A stretch of DNA of 64,000 nt, taken from an uncultured Pelagibacteraceae bacterium. Its GTDB lineage: Bacteria; Pseudomonadota; Alphaproteobacteria; Pelagibacterales; Pelagibacteraceae. How positions within the stretch are numbered: the stretch's first letter is position 1; each line of letters opens with the position of its first letter. The translations under genes were made by a program, and so were the position numbers. Positions 1-8,871 of the stretch are shown piece by piece. The DNA lies in NCBI GenBank assembly GCA_902529105.1, contig CABZUW010000001.1, positions 1 to 64,000 on the forward strand. The letters run 5' to 3'. Under the pieces are notes generated by a model. That model saw only the letters and a list, made by a program, of their open reading frames with translations, was not told the DNA's origin and did not search any database.

Positions 1-129
1 AAACCTTCTTTAGTGGTTGTAACTGAAAGTCCAACTTCAGAAGAAATAAAAAAAGAAATATTTTATTTTATAGATAAGCTTTTACAAGAGACAGGTAAAA
101 TTGGTGAATACGATCAAAAAATTATCTAG
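1..129 (+). CDS. C-terminal fragment of an unknown protein
   Basis: The window opens inside an open frame that ends at TAG 127-129. Only 42 residues are visible, ending in LLQETGKIGEYDQKII. The fragment is lysine/glutamate rich, looks helical and has no motif I recognise, so no function is assigned. Its last 8 bases overlap the stop end of the convergent secreted-protein gene, which is normal for this compact genome. Being open from the very first base and having coding-like composition is the only evidence that it is real. Confidence 0.5.
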   Translation, partial: KPSLVVVTESPTSEEIKKEIFYFIDKLLQETGKIGEYDQKII

Positions 130-1162
130 TAAAATTATATTTTACCTGAAAAGGATCAGCTCCTAATTTTAGAGCATTTGTAACATCATTAGCAGCTCCC
201 CAATCAATACTGACTGACTCACTGGTACTAAATAACATTTCGAAAGCTATAACATCCTCATCAATGATTGCTGGAGTATTAAAGTTAATAATATAAGCTA
301 TTCTAGTTGAATTATTTCTATCAGTTCCAACTGTTTCTAAATCGTCTTGAATAAGAACCCCAGCATAACGGCCAGATATGAGGCTACTATCTTGATAACC
401 TATATAAGGTCTAAATGTAGTATCACAATCATTTGACGCATCACAGGTCCCATCTATAGAATCGATGATCTCTGTTGTATAATCGTAGTCCGAAGGTGGA
501 TTGCTAGCGTCAAAGGAGTCTGTACATATTAGACCTAATTGACCACTTTTTCCAGCGTCAGATGAAATTATAGTTTTTCCATGAATTGTTGCGTTACTTT
601 TCCCTGTAAAAGACGTTGTTTTAGCGTGAGTATAACATGTTTTACCATTTGAAAATGCTGCAGCTCCGTATCCATTTATATCTGCATCATTACCTCCAGT
701 ATCTATATAAGTTTCATAGTGTTTAATACCTAATTCATTGTCTACCATTAAAACTGAATATGGGAATGTTCCAATAGGCAATGCAACATTTCCATCAAAT
801 AAATCTGATTTTGAGTTAGGCTGAATTATTAATTCTTTACCCGATGTATTAGTAAAAAATTTTATACAAGATGTTAAATCTGGATTAGAACCAGTATCTC
901 CTGAGCCCTCAACATACGGATCACTAGAACAAAACATTGCCTCATAAATTTTTACTTTATAAAATAATGGAACTTCATTACAATAATCCTTATTCCACGT
1001 TGTTCCATCATGAGATACCACATCAGATCCATCTGCAGATTCGTCATCCACTACAATTTTACCATCTGCATTTCTATGGCAAGTCTCCGCTTTTGCATTT
1101 ATGTCTAATGAAAAAAATATAAATGAAAAAGATAAAAGTAGTAAGAATTTTTTTATACCCAT
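122..1162 (-). CDS. secreted protein of unknown function, partner of the inverse autotransporter
   Basis: 346 residues starting with a clear Sec signal peptide (MGIKKFLLLLSFSFIFFSLD, cut probably near NAKA). The mature part is rich in Gly, Asp, Thr, Ser and Asn and has about ten cysteines, with no other membrane span, so it should be periplasmic or surface exposed with disulfides. I do not recognise a family. It begins 2 bp after the stop of the upstream barrel gene (1165-2064) and is surely cotranscribed with it, which suggests that the two work together at the cell surface; this is inference. Confidence 0.75.
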   Translation of the reverse strand: MGIKKFLLLLSFSFIFFSLDINAKAETCHRNADGKIVVDDESADGSDVVSHDGTTWNKDYCNEVPLFYKVKIYEAMFCSSDPYVEGSGDTGSNPDLTSCIKFFTNTSGKELIIQPNSKSDLFDGNVALPIGTFPYSVLMVDNELGIKHYETYIDTGGNDADINGYGAAAFSNGKTCYTHAKTTSFTGKSNATIHGKTIISSDAGKSGQLGLICTDSFDASNPPSDYDYTTEIIDSIDGTCDASNDCDTTFRPYIGYQDSSLISGRYAGVLIQDDLETVGTDRNNSTRIAYIINFNTPAIIDEDVIAFEMLFSTSESVSIDWGAANDVTNALKLGADPFQVKYNFTR

Positions 1163-1164
1163 TT

Positions 1165-2064
1165 TTAAAAACCTCCAACTTGAACACCCGAGGAAATTTT
1201 AACTAATTTTATTTTATTCTCTCTTTGTACAGGCATATATAATTTTTTTCTCATACTTAATTGTTCTTTATTATTGTTTTTGCTATTGATCTGAGTATTT
1301 TCTTTTCCTAAAGGAATAACTAATTTAATACTTCCAAAATACCCATCATTATTTTTGTTATCATTCAAATAACCTGCCTTTAATGAAAAATTTCCTATGA
1401 CTGATGTTAAACCGAATTTTTCCCCCGTTTCTTTATAAGTGGAGTCGGGATTTTCCCATTCAAACAATTGAGCAAATAAATCGGTATTTTTAATATTGTT
1501 TAAATGAAAATTCAATTTAACATCATATCCATCTAATGCTCTTTCTTGTCCTTCATCCGTATCTTTTGTATCAGATATTGCATCATAATAATTTCCAATT
1601 AAATCTAACTTACTAGAGACTGCTTCAAATCCTAATCCTTTTCTAAAATGCCCCTCGTCAATTTGGTAATCTAAAAATCCATTATAGCCTGTCATTAAAG
1701 TTTCGTTATTAAATAGTTCTCTCCTTCCTATACCTAGATTAATTGTGGTATCTCCATCGTGAGATAAAATGTTTGTTTGATTAAACCACACACTATTAGT
1801 TTCCTCTCGTAATTTATTTATACTTTGAATTTCAAAGGTGGGTTTTAGTTTTTCTTGTAGCCCAATGGATATATCTAAATATTTTATTCTTTCATGTGTT
1901 CGAAGTTTATTTGCTAAAGCAGAACTTAATTCTTTAGAAAATTTATCCATTTTTGTGTAAAATTCGCTTTGGAATTCTTCTTTTAGATTGTTTTTTAAAT
2001 CATCAGCAAATGCGTTCAGGCATACAATTAGGGCCGAAAATATTAGAGCAAGTTTCTTCATCAA
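1165..2064 (-). CDS. inverse autotransporter beta-domain protein (intimin/invasin-type barrel)
   Basis: 299 residues with a signal peptide (MKKLALIFSALIVCLNAFA) and a short helical region (residues 25-60). The section from about residue 95 to 250 follows the inverse autotransporter barrel pattern: NLGIGRRELF, GYNGFLDYQ, a GLGFEA strand, ALDGYDVKLNFHL, then LFAQLFEW and a SLKAGY strand. In intimins this barrel sits in the outer membrane and exports a long C-terminal passenger of Ig-like domains; here the protein stops about 45 residues after the barrel, so there is no passenger. The start may be either of two tandem Met codons. The next gene encodes a secreted protein that could be its cargo. 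Confidence 0.75.
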   Translation of the reverse strand: MMKKLALIFSALIVCLNAFADDLKNNLKEEFQSEFYTKMDKFSKELSSALANKLRTHERIKYLDISIGLQEKLKPTFEIQSINKLREETNSVWFNQTNILSHDGDTTINLGIGRRELFNNETLMTGYNGFLDYQIDEGHFRKGLGFEAVSSKLDLIGNYYDAISDTKDTDEGQERALDGYDVKLNFHLNNIKNTDLFAQLFEWENPDSTYKETGEKFGLTSVIGNFSLKAGYLNDNKNNDGYFGSIKLVIPLGKENTQINSKNNNKEQLSMRKKLYMPVQRENKIKLVKISSGVQVGGF

Positions 2065-2075
2065 ATAATTTATAC

Positions 2076-2867
2076 TTATAAATTAAAGAAACGATATATA
2101 AATATTGTTCCTACTACATAAAGAAAAACTCCAAAAAGCCTTTGTGCTTTTAATTTATCCATTTTATAAACTGTATTTGCGCCTATCCTTGCCATAAAAC
2201 TTGTAATTGGAACAAATAATATAAATGCAGGAATATTTATAAAACCAATACTGAAAGGTAAATTCACATTGAAATAAAAGCCTGAAACTAAAAAACCTAT
2301 TGACCCTGTAAAAGATATAAAGAAACCAATTGCAGCTGCACTACCGATACATTTACTAATTGGATAACCAAGATATCTAAGAATTGGAACGTTGATCATT
2401 GCACCTGTTATACCCATCGGCGCCGAAACAAAACCAGAAAACAAGCCTAATATTACTCTTGGTGTAATAGAGGAATTAGGCTTAATTTTTTTAACTTTTT
2501 CTTGGGCCATCATTAAATATGCGCCAAAGAAATAAACAACAACTGAGAAAAATAAAACCAACGTTTTTGTTTTCATTGTTGATGCAAAAAAAGTTCCTAC
2601 TAAAACCCCAATAACAACAAAAATACCAAAAGTTTTTACTACACTAAAATCTACGAGTTTATTTTTATTATGTGTCAATACAGATACCGTTGATGTAAAA
2701 ATTGTAATAGTAAAAGCTGTACCTACTGTTAAATGCATTAAAAAATTTTTATCAAAATTTAATGTTTCAAAAATAAAAAATAAGCAAGGGACTGAAATTA
2801 ATCCACCGCCAATTCCGAAGAGACCAGCAAAAAAACCTACAGCGCTGGCAGCAAATATGATTAACAA
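2076..2867 (-). CDS. TauE/SafE family membrane permease (copy 2)
   Basis: 263 residues with about eight hydrophobic segments and the family hallmark near the N-terminus (GLFGIGGGLISVPCLFF) repeated in the second half (FVSAPMGITGAMINVPILR). The TauE/SafE/YfcA family exports small sulfur or carbon anions, such as sulfite or sulfoacetate, across the inner membrane; the substrate cannot be read from sequence. The first codon appears to be TTG. It follows a second, similar TauE gene 56 bp upstream, and the two probably arose by tandem duplication. Confidence 0.85.
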   Translation of the reverse strand: MLIIFAASAVGFFAGLFGIGGGLISVPCLFFIFETLNFDKNFLMHLTVGTAFTITIFTSTVSVLTHNKNKLVDFSVVKTFGIFVVIGVLVGTFFASTMKTKTLVLFFSVVVYFFGAYLMMAQEKVKKIKPNSSITPRVILGLFSGFVSAPMGITGAMINVPILRYLGYPISKCIGSAAAIGFFISFTGSIGFLVSGFYFNVNLPFSIGFINIPAFILFVPITSFMARIGANTVYKMDKLKAQRLFGVFLYVVGTIFIYRFFNL

Positions 2868-2923
2868 AAAAAAGTGCCAATATTCATTTATTAAAAACGT
2901 TAAAGACAGATAAACCTACTTAA

Positions 2924-3760
2924 TTAAGTTATGCTAAAATACTCAATGAAGGATCTAACAGAAACAATGAGTAAAAAACAGCCAAATATTCTACTAAGTA
3001 ATTTTTTGTTTATTTTATAAACAACTTTAGCTCCTATTCGTGCCATTATCATTGTTATAGGGACAAATACAATAAAACCTAGGAGATTAATATAACCATA
3101 AGAGAACGGAGATTTTACATTGTCAATTATATTTCCGCCAATGATCATTGTTGTTGTTCCTGTTAAAGCAATTAAAAAACCAACTGCAGCAGCTGTGCCA
3201 ATAGATGTACGGATATCATAACCAAATGTTCTTAAAAACGGAACCATCAACGAACCACCACCTATTCCTAATGGCACCGATATAAATCCAATCAATAAAC
3301 CTGATATATTTTTAACCATTTTTGAAATCTCTTTAGGATTTTCTAATAATTTATCTCTAAAGAATATAAAAAATAGGCCAACGCAAAATGAAAAAAAGGC
3401 AAAAAATAAAACCAAAGCTGGGGTTTTCATATTAACAGCTAAAAATGTACCCGCTAGAACCCCAAGCACAATTAACAAACCAAAAGTTTTAACCATTTTA
3501 AAATTAACAGCTTTATATTCCATATGTGTTTTTGTAGAGATGATTGAAGTTGGAATAATAATTGCGAGTGATGTTCCAACTGATAAATGCATTCTTGTTA
3601 AGATATCAAAATCTAGAACACTAAAAGCATAGTATAAAGCAGGAACCATTATAATTCCTCCACCAACACCCAACAATCCTGCCATAAAACCAGCTACAGT
3701 AGCTGCAATAGCTAAAACTGTAAGTAAATTTATAATTGTACTAGTATCTATGCTTTCCAT
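2924..3760 (-). CDS. TauE/SafE family membrane permease (copy 1)
   Basis: 278 residues, multi-span inner-membrane protein with the two family repeats (GLLGVGGGIIMVPALYY and VPLGIGGGSLMVPFLR). Expected role: efflux of sulfite, sulfonates or related organic anions. Its ATG overlaps the stop codon of dusA by one base (TAATG), so it is translated from the same message as the TRAP genes and dusA. The paralogue at 2076-2867 shares the same layout, with shorter loops. Which anion is carried is unknown; the taurine genes 37 kb away make sulfite a reasonable but unproven choice. Confidence 0.88.
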   Translation of the reverse strand: MESIDTSTIINLLTVLAIAATVAGFMAGLLGVGGGIIMVPALYYAFSVLDFDILTRMHLSVGTSLAIIIPTSIISTKTHMEYKAVNFKMVKTFGLLIVLGVLAGTFLAVNMKTPALVLFFAFFSFCVGLFFIFFRDKLLENPKEISKMVKNISGLLIGFISVPLGIGGGSLMVPFLRTFGYDIRTSIGTAAAVGFLIALTGTTTMIIGGNIIDNVKSPFSYGYINLLGFIVFVPITMIMARIGAKVVYKINKKLLSRIFGCFLLIVSVRSFIEYFSIT

Positions 3761-4764
3761 TAAATTGAAGCTTGATTTGCTTTTTCATTATTTTGAGCAA
3801 TATCCATGATGTGTTTTGCTTTTTGAAAATCAGAATCTCTTGCCATCATATTATCGCTTAAATATCTTTTCCACTCTTTAGAACCGGGTTGTCCATAATA
3901 TAAACCAACGGTATGTCTCATTATATGATTAACTTTAGTACCATTTTTAACCTCCTCTTCTAAATAACTTAAAAGTTTTTTAACAATATCCTCTCTTGAT
4001 AAAACATTAGTATTGTTAAAAATTTTTTTTTCTATTTCACTTAAAAAGTAAGGGTTTTGATAAATAGCTCTTCCAATCATTACACCATCACAATTTTGTA
4101 AATGATTTTTTATTTGGTGTATGGAGGTAATACCTCCATTTATAATAATTTCTAAATCTGGGTTTGATTTCTTTATTTCATATACCATTTTATAGTTTAG
4201 CTTAGGAATATTAAGGTTTTGCTTCGGCGTTAACCCTTTTAAAATAGCCTTTCTAGCGTGTAAAATGATAGTCGATGATCCGGCATCCTTAATTTTATTA
4301 ATAAACATATTTAGATAATCAAATTCTTCAGTATTATCAAAACCAATTCTTGTTTTTGCAGTAACTGGAATTTTACAAGAATTAGACATTTCATTAATAC
4401 ATTCTGCAACAAGATCTGGTTCTTTCATTAAACAGGCACCAAAAGAATTTTTTTGTACTTTTTTACTTGGACACCCTAGATTAAGATTTATCTCGTCGTA
4501 ACCTAAATCCTCTGAGATTTTTGCTACCTCAGATAGTTCTTTTTTATCAGAGCCACCTACTTGCAGTGCAACAGGTTTCTCTTCCTCTCTAAACCCTAAT
4601 ATTTTTTTTCTATCCCCATGAATTGCCGACTTTGTTGCAACCATTTCTGAATACAGCATTACATTTTTGCTTATAAGTCTTAAAAAAAATCTATCGTGTC
4701 TGTCTGTGCAGTCCATCATAGGTGCAACAGAAATTTTTCTATTGATTTTTTTATTAATATCCAA
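3760..4764 (-). CDS. dusA: tRNA-dihydrouridine synthase A
   Basis: 334 residues, a normal length for DusA. FMN enzyme that reduces U20 (and U20a) in the tRNA D-loop using NADPH. Signature segments are present: SVAPMMDCTDRHDRFF at the N-terminus, LQVGGSD, then NLGCPSKKVQ with the catalytic cysteine, KTRIGFD, ILHARKA, INGGI and GVMIGRAIYQNP. The start overlaps the end of dctM by 11 bp and the stop overlaps the first TauE gene. Its position within a transporter operon is probably only cotranscription in a compact genome. Confidence 0.95.
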   Translation of the reverse strand: MDINKKINRKISVAPMMDCTDRHDRFFLRLISKNVMLYSEMVATKSAIHGDRKKILGFREEEKPVALQVGGSDKKELSEVAKISEDLGYDEINLNLGCPSKKVQKNSFGACLMKEPDLVAECINEMSNSCKIPVTAKTRIGFDNTEEFDYLNMFINKIKDAGSSTIILHARKAILKGLTPKQNLNIPKLNYKMVYEIKKSNPDLEIIINGGITSIHQIKNHLQNCDGVMIGRAIYQNPYFLSEIEKKIFNNTNVLSREDIVKKLLSYLEEEVKNGTKVNHIMRHTVGLYYGQPGSKEWKRYLSDNMMARDSDFQKAKHIMDIAQNNEKANQASI

Positions 4765-6085
4765 GTGCTTTACCCATTATTTTATCAGGTAACCAAGTAA
4801 CGATTTCAGGAAAAATACATAAAATTAGTATAGCTAACGCCATTATTATCATAAATGGTATAGATCCTTTTAAAATTTCTGACAAACTTACGTCAGGGGT
4901 AATACCTTTAATTATATAAAGGTTTAATCCAACTGGAGGTGTTATTAATCCTATTTCCATATTGATAGTAAATACTATTGCAAACCAATAAGGATCAAAA
5001 CCTAAAGTTGTTATAACAGGTAGTAATATTGCTGAAGTCATGACAATAACAGCAACAGGGGGTAGAAAAAATCCTGCTATTAAAAGAAATATGTTTATTA
5101 AAATAAACACTACCCATTTATTCGAACTTAACTCTACCATACTTTGTGCAAGCGATTGGGTTACATAAAGTTGAGAAAGGGTAAATGCAAAAAGATATGA
5201 TGCAGCAATAATGAACATTATCATTACACTCTCTTTCATAGAGACTTTAACAATGTTCCATATTTTTTTTGGTTGGTAAATCTTGTAAACGACTGCAATT
5301 AATACAAAAACTAAAAAAGCTCCAACACCAGATGCCTCTGAGGGCGTTGCGACACCTCCATATAATACATATAAAACACCAGCTATGATCGCTAGGAAAG
5401 GAAGTATTCTTGGTAAAACTTCTAGTTTTTCTTTTAGAGTTGGAGGTTTCCTATTTTTTAAAGCTTTTGCAGAGTCCTTATCTATAAAATAACTGTGTAT
5501 TAGTGCCCATATTGCAAACATTCCGGCTAACATAAAACCAGGTATCAAACCACATAAGAACAATCTTCCAATAGATGTACCGGTAGCAATTCCATAAACA
5601 ATTAAAACGATACTAGGTGGAATTAACACTCCTAATGTGCCTCCTGCTGCTATAGTTCCTGTAGCTATTTGATCTGAATATCCTCTTTTTCTCATCTCAG
5701 GAATTCCCATTGTTCCAATAGCAGCACAAGTTGCTGGACTTGATCCACTAAGAGCAGCAAATATTGAACAAGCTCCTATATTTGAAATTACTAACCCGCC
5801 TGGTAATCTCCAAAGCCATCTATCTAATCCAGTGTATAAATCCTTTCCAGCAGGAGAGTTAGCAACTGCCATTCCCATCAAAATAAACATTGGTATTGAA
5901 AGAAGGACGAAAGAATTTAGACCTGCATAAAATGTTTCAGCAAAAACATCCAACATCTGCAAACCTTCAAAAGCAACTAAAAGAGCTATTGATACAAAGC
6001 TTAGACCAAACGCAATCGGGATTCCGGAGAACAAGACTATTAAAGTAAAGACCGCAACTATTATTGCAATTATCAATGGATCCAT
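4754..6085 (-). CDS. dctM: TRAP transporter large permease subunit
   Basis: 443 residues, typical of DctM, with about 12 hydrophobic segments. It forms the sodium-coupled translocation channel of a tripartite ATP-independent transporter. Family segments are visible: GIPIAFGLSFVSIALL, SIPMFILMGMAVANS, GACSIFAALSGSSPATCAA and TAAGGTLGVLIPPSIVLI-type helices. Its ATG overlaps the dctQ stop by one base. The substrate is set by DctP and is probably an organic acid. Confidence 0.95.
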   Translation of the reverse strand: MDPLIIAIIVAVFTLIVLFSGIPIAFGLSFVSIALLVAFEGLQMLDVFAETFYAGLNSFVLLSIPMFILMGMAVANSPAGKDLYTGLDRWLWRLPGGLVISNIGACSIFAALSGSSPATCAAIGTMGIPEMRKRGYSDQIATGTIAAGGTLGVLIPPSIVLIVYGIATGTSIGRLFLCGLIPGFMLAGMFAIWALIHSYFIDKDSAKALKNRKPPTLKEKLEVLPRILPFLAIIAGVLYVLYGGVATPSEASGVGAFLVFVLIAVVYKIYQPKKIWNIVKVSMKESVMIMFIIAASYLFAFTLSQLYVTQSLAQSMVELSSNKWVVFILINIFLLIAGFFLPPVAVIVMTSAILLPVITTLGFDPYWFAIVFTINMEIGLITPPVGLNLYIIKGITPDVSLSEILKGSIPFMIIMALAILILCIFPEIVTWLPDKIMGKALGY

Positions 6086-6579
6086 TAGTTTGTATCCTTC
6101 TCATCAGTAAGTTTGATTATTTCAGCAATATACTGCAAAATCATTAAACCTGCGCCAATCATCATTGATGAATATGGAATCCATAAAGGAGGATCCCAAA
6201 CAGTTCCTGTTGAATAATTTTTTGTAAATGCTTCCTCAACCATTAAAAAACCAAAATAAAATAAAATTAAAAAAAATAACAAGCTTACTAACGAAGTAAA
6301 TATTTTAAGTCTTAAAATATTTTTTTTAGATAAAAAATCATATATCCATTCCATACTCACATGTGCCTTTTCACTTAATACATATGCGCTTCCAATGAAA
6401 GTTGAGGCAACTAAAAGCATTGTTACTAATTCTGTTTGCCAAGTGATTGCTCTTTGAAAAAAATATCTTTCAAATACAAGTTCTACAATTACCAAAATTG
6501 ATAAAAGCAAAGCTAAAACAGCAAAAGCACCACATGCTTTTGCAACTAAATCACAAAATTTTAGATATTTTTTTTTCAT
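6085..6579 (-). CDS. dctQ: TRAP transporter small permease subunit
   Basis: 164 residues with four predicted membrane helices and the DctQ centre (RYFFQRAITWQTELV followed by a long helix), the partner of DctM. The ATG comes only 7 bases after a GC-rich hairpin whose 3' arm holds the only Shine-Dalgarno-like stretch (AGGGG), so both transcription from dctP into dctQ and ribosome access may be limited by that structure. The stop overlaps the dctM start, which implies coupled translation. Confidence 0.93.
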   Translation of the reverse strand: MKKKYLKFCDLVAKACGAFAVLALLLSILVIVELVFERYFFQRAITWQTELVTMLLVASTFIGSAYVLSEKAHVSMEWIYDFLSKKNILRLKIFTSLVSLLFFLILFYFGFLMVEEAFTKNYSTGTVWDPPLWIPYSSMMIGAGLMILQYIAEIIKLTDEKDTN

Positions 6580-6584
6580 AAAAA

Positions 6585-6615
6585 AACCCCTATTTAATAA
6601 AATTAAACAGGGGTT
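6585..6615 (-). terminator. hairpin between dctP and dctQ (attenuator-like)
   Basis: Read on the minus strand, AACCCCTGTTTA pairs with TAAATAGGGGTT (one A-C mismatch, 7-base loop) and is followed at once by seven T residues and the dctQ ATG. This has the form of an intrinsic terminator placed inside the operon, likely letting only part of the transcripts continue from the binding-protein gene into the permease genes. The 3' arm also holds the AGGGG that would serve as the dctQ ribosome-binding site. Confidence 0.75.
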
Positions 6616-6629
6616 CTTTATATATTATT

Positions 6630-7640
6630 TTAATCTACTGCTAAAGCCATTTCCATTAGCTTATCGCCACCTGGAACTTTTTCAGCAAATGCTTTATGAG
6701 ATGATTGTTTTGCAATTTCAACCCACGCAGCATGATCTTTGGCATCCATATATACTAATTTAACACCAGCAGCTTTATAAGCTTCCTCAAATTTTTTATC
6801 TAAGTTTTCTACTTGAGCTGTCATGTATTCCTCAGCAACTTTGCCTGCTTTCATTAAAGCTTTTTGTTGCTTAGCATTTAACTTATCAAAACTCATTTTT
6901 GACATTAAAATTGGCTCATACATAAACCATAGACCAAATTTACCTGGAGGTGTTGCACATGTAACTTGTTCATAAATTTTGTAACTTACAAAACTACCAG
7001 AACTTGTATTTGCACCAGTTAGTACACCAGTTTGTAAACCTGTATAAATCTCAGATGAAGGCATACTTTGAATTCCAGCACCAGCTTGTTCTAACATTTG
7101 ATTAAAAGCTTTACCGGCTGCTCTCATTACTTGACCTTTTGCATCACTTGGATTTTTAATACATTTTGTTTTTGATGCAAAACCACCGCCTAACCATGCA
7201 TCTGACAATACAACAACGCCAGCATCATTAATAATTTTTTTAATTTCAGTCATCATTGGACCTTTATTAAATCTTAATGCGTGATCGTGATTTTTTACTG
7301 TTCCTGGCATTAGAGTTGCGTCAAATTCTGGATGAAATTTAGATGCATAAGCTAATGGGAAAGCAGAAATATCCAATTGACCTGTTGTCATTGGTTTCCA
7401 CTGTTCTTTTGGTTTATATAATGATTTAGCTGGATAGATTCTTATATCTACACCAACATTTGCCTTTTTCATTTCATCAGCAATTATTTGAACCATCTCA
7501 TGTCTCGGATCGAATGAACCATCAGCTCTAGGCGTACCTGGCCATTGGTGGCTAGCTTTTAAAGTAACCGCATATGCAGATCCTATAGTGGTTAAAAGAA
7601 ATACTAATGAAGTGAAATATAATGATATTTTTCTAAACAT
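6630..7640 (-). CDS. dctP: TRAP transporter periplasmic binding protein
   Basis: 336 residues with a signal peptide (cut near GSAYA) and the DctP fold: an early SHQWPGTP region, KPMTTGQLDI, and VMRAAGKAFN with the arginine (about R173) that in this family salt-bridges the substrate carboxylate. It captures an organic acid in the periplasm for DctQM. A good AAGGA sits 5 bp before the ATG, in contrast to dctQ. A sigma70-like promoter is visible upstream (7673-7701). The divergent CoA transferase gene might act on the imported acid; this is inference only. Confidence 0.93.
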   Translation of the reverse strand: MFRKISLYFTSLVFLLTTIGSAYAVTLKASHQWPGTPRADGSFDPRHEMVQIIADEMKKANVGVDIRIYPAKSLYKPKEQWKPMTTGQLDISAFPLAYASKFHPEFDATLMPGTVKNHDHALRFNKGPMMTEIKKIINDAGVVVLSDAWLGGGFASKTKCIKNPSDAKGQVMRAAGKAFNQMLEQAGAGIQSMPSSEIYTGLQTGVLTGANTSSGSFVSYKIYEQVTCATPPGKFGLWFMYEPILMSKMSFDKLNAKQQKALMKAGKVAEEYMTAQVENLDKKFEEAYKAAGVKLVYMDAKDHAAWVEIAKQSSHKAFAEKVPGGDKLMEMALAVD

Positions 7641-7672
7641 TTTTTTCCTTCTGTAGTTATTAAAAAAAGTGT

Positions 7673-7701
7673 ATTAAAGATAACTTAGGCTCAAGAGTCA
7701 A
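7673..7701 (-). promoter_or_regulatory. sigma70-type promoter of the TRAP operon
   Basis: On the minus strand TTGACT (7701-7696) and TTTAAT (7678-7673) are separated by 17 bases, and the dctP ATG lies 32 bases further on, leaving room for a short leader with AAGGA. This is the clearest consensus-like promoter in this part of the window. It lies in the 88-bp gap shared with the divergent CoA transferase gene. Confidence 0.6.
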
Positions 7702-7728
7702 GTTGCCTAAAAGTACAAAAAATTGCAT

Positions 7729-8871
7729 ATGAATGGTCCTTTAAAAGATTTATTAGTTGTAGACTTAACAAGAGTATTGGTTGGTCCTTATTGCACAATG
7801 ATATTGTCCGATTTGGGCGCAAGAGTTATTAAAATAGAGGCTCCAGAAATAGGAGACGATTCAAGAAAGTTTGGACCTTTTGTAAAAGATTACTCTGCAT
7901 ATTTTATGTCTTTAAATAGAGGTAAAGAGAGCATTGCTTTAAATTTAAAAAATGAAGATGATAAAAAAATATTCGAAAAAATTTTAGCCAAAGCTGACAT
8001 TCTTGTTGAAAATTTTAAGCCAGGAACTTTAGAAAAATGGGGTTTTGGTTGGAAACAAGTTTCAAAAAAATATCCCAAATTAATTTACGCTTCTGCATCA
8101 GGTTTTGGACAAACAGGTCCGTTGAAAGAATTACCAGCGTATGACATGGTCGTACAAGGTATGGGTGGATTAATGAGCGTAACAGGCCAACCTAATTCAG
8201 AACCAACAAGAGTAGGAACATCAATTGGTGACATTACTGCAGGATTATTTACAGCTATTGGAATAAATGCTGCTTTGTATGATAGACAAAAAACAGGTAA
8301 AGGGATGTACATAGACGTATCTATGTTAGATTGTCAAATTGCAATCCTCGAAAACGCGATTGCAAGATATTTATCTAAAAATGAAATTCCTAAACCAATG
8401 GGATCTCGTCATCCATCCATAGCTCCATTTGAGGCTTTTAAGACAAAAGATAGTTACATAATAATTGCTGCAGGTAACGATAAATTATTTGAAAATTTGT
8501 GTAATGCTTTAGATCTCAAAGATTTGATAATGGATAAAAAATACAAATCAAATTCATCGAGGAGTGAAAATATGAATGAGTTGAAAAAAATTCTAGAACA
8601 GAAACTTATTAATAAAACTACAAATGAATGGGTAAAAAATTTAGAAAGTTTGAAAATTCCATGTGGTCCAATTTTTAATATAAAAGAAGCTGTTGAAAAT
8701 CCTCAGGTAGAGGCAAGAAATATGATCGTTAAAGCTTATCATAAAGTTATTGGAGATTTTAAACTTGCTGGTAATCCAATTAAAATGTCCACATATGAAG
8801 ATGAAAAAACTCGTGGAGACATCCCGGATTTAGATGAGCACAGGGAAAAAATTATGAAAGAATTTAATTAA
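7729..8871 (+). CDS. CoA transferase, family III (CaiB/BaiF/Frc type)
   Basis: 380 residues from the ATG at 7729 (a TTG two codons earlier is also open). Class III CoA transferases move CoA between carboxylic acids through an aspartyl-CoA thioester. Family landmarks are visible: VVDLTRVLVGPYCTMILSDL, GARVIKIEAP, the NFKPGTLEKWGFG segment, YASASGFGQTGP, and TSIGDITAG containing the likely catalytic Asp. Substrate is unknown. It is transcribed away from dctP, and its last 8 bases overlap the convergent cmk gene. Confidence 0.9.
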   Translation: MNGPLKDLLVVDLTRVLVGPYCTMILSDLGARVIKIEAPEIGDDSRKFGPFVKDYSAYFMSLNRGKESIALNLKNEDDKKIFEKILAKADILVENFKPGTLEKWGFGWKQVSKKYPKLIYASASGFGQTGPLKELPAYDMVVQGMGGLMSVTGQPNSEPTRVGTSIGDITAGLFTAIGINAALYDRQKTGKGMYIDVSMLDCQIAILENAIARYLSKNEIPKPMGSRHPSIAPFEAFKTKDSYIIIAAGNDKLFENLCNALDLKDLIMDKKYKSNSSRSENMNELKKILEQKLINKTTNEWVKNLESLKIPCGPIFNIKEAVENPQVEARNMIVKAYHKVIGDFKLAGNPIKMSTYEDEKTRGDIPDLDEHREKIMKEFN

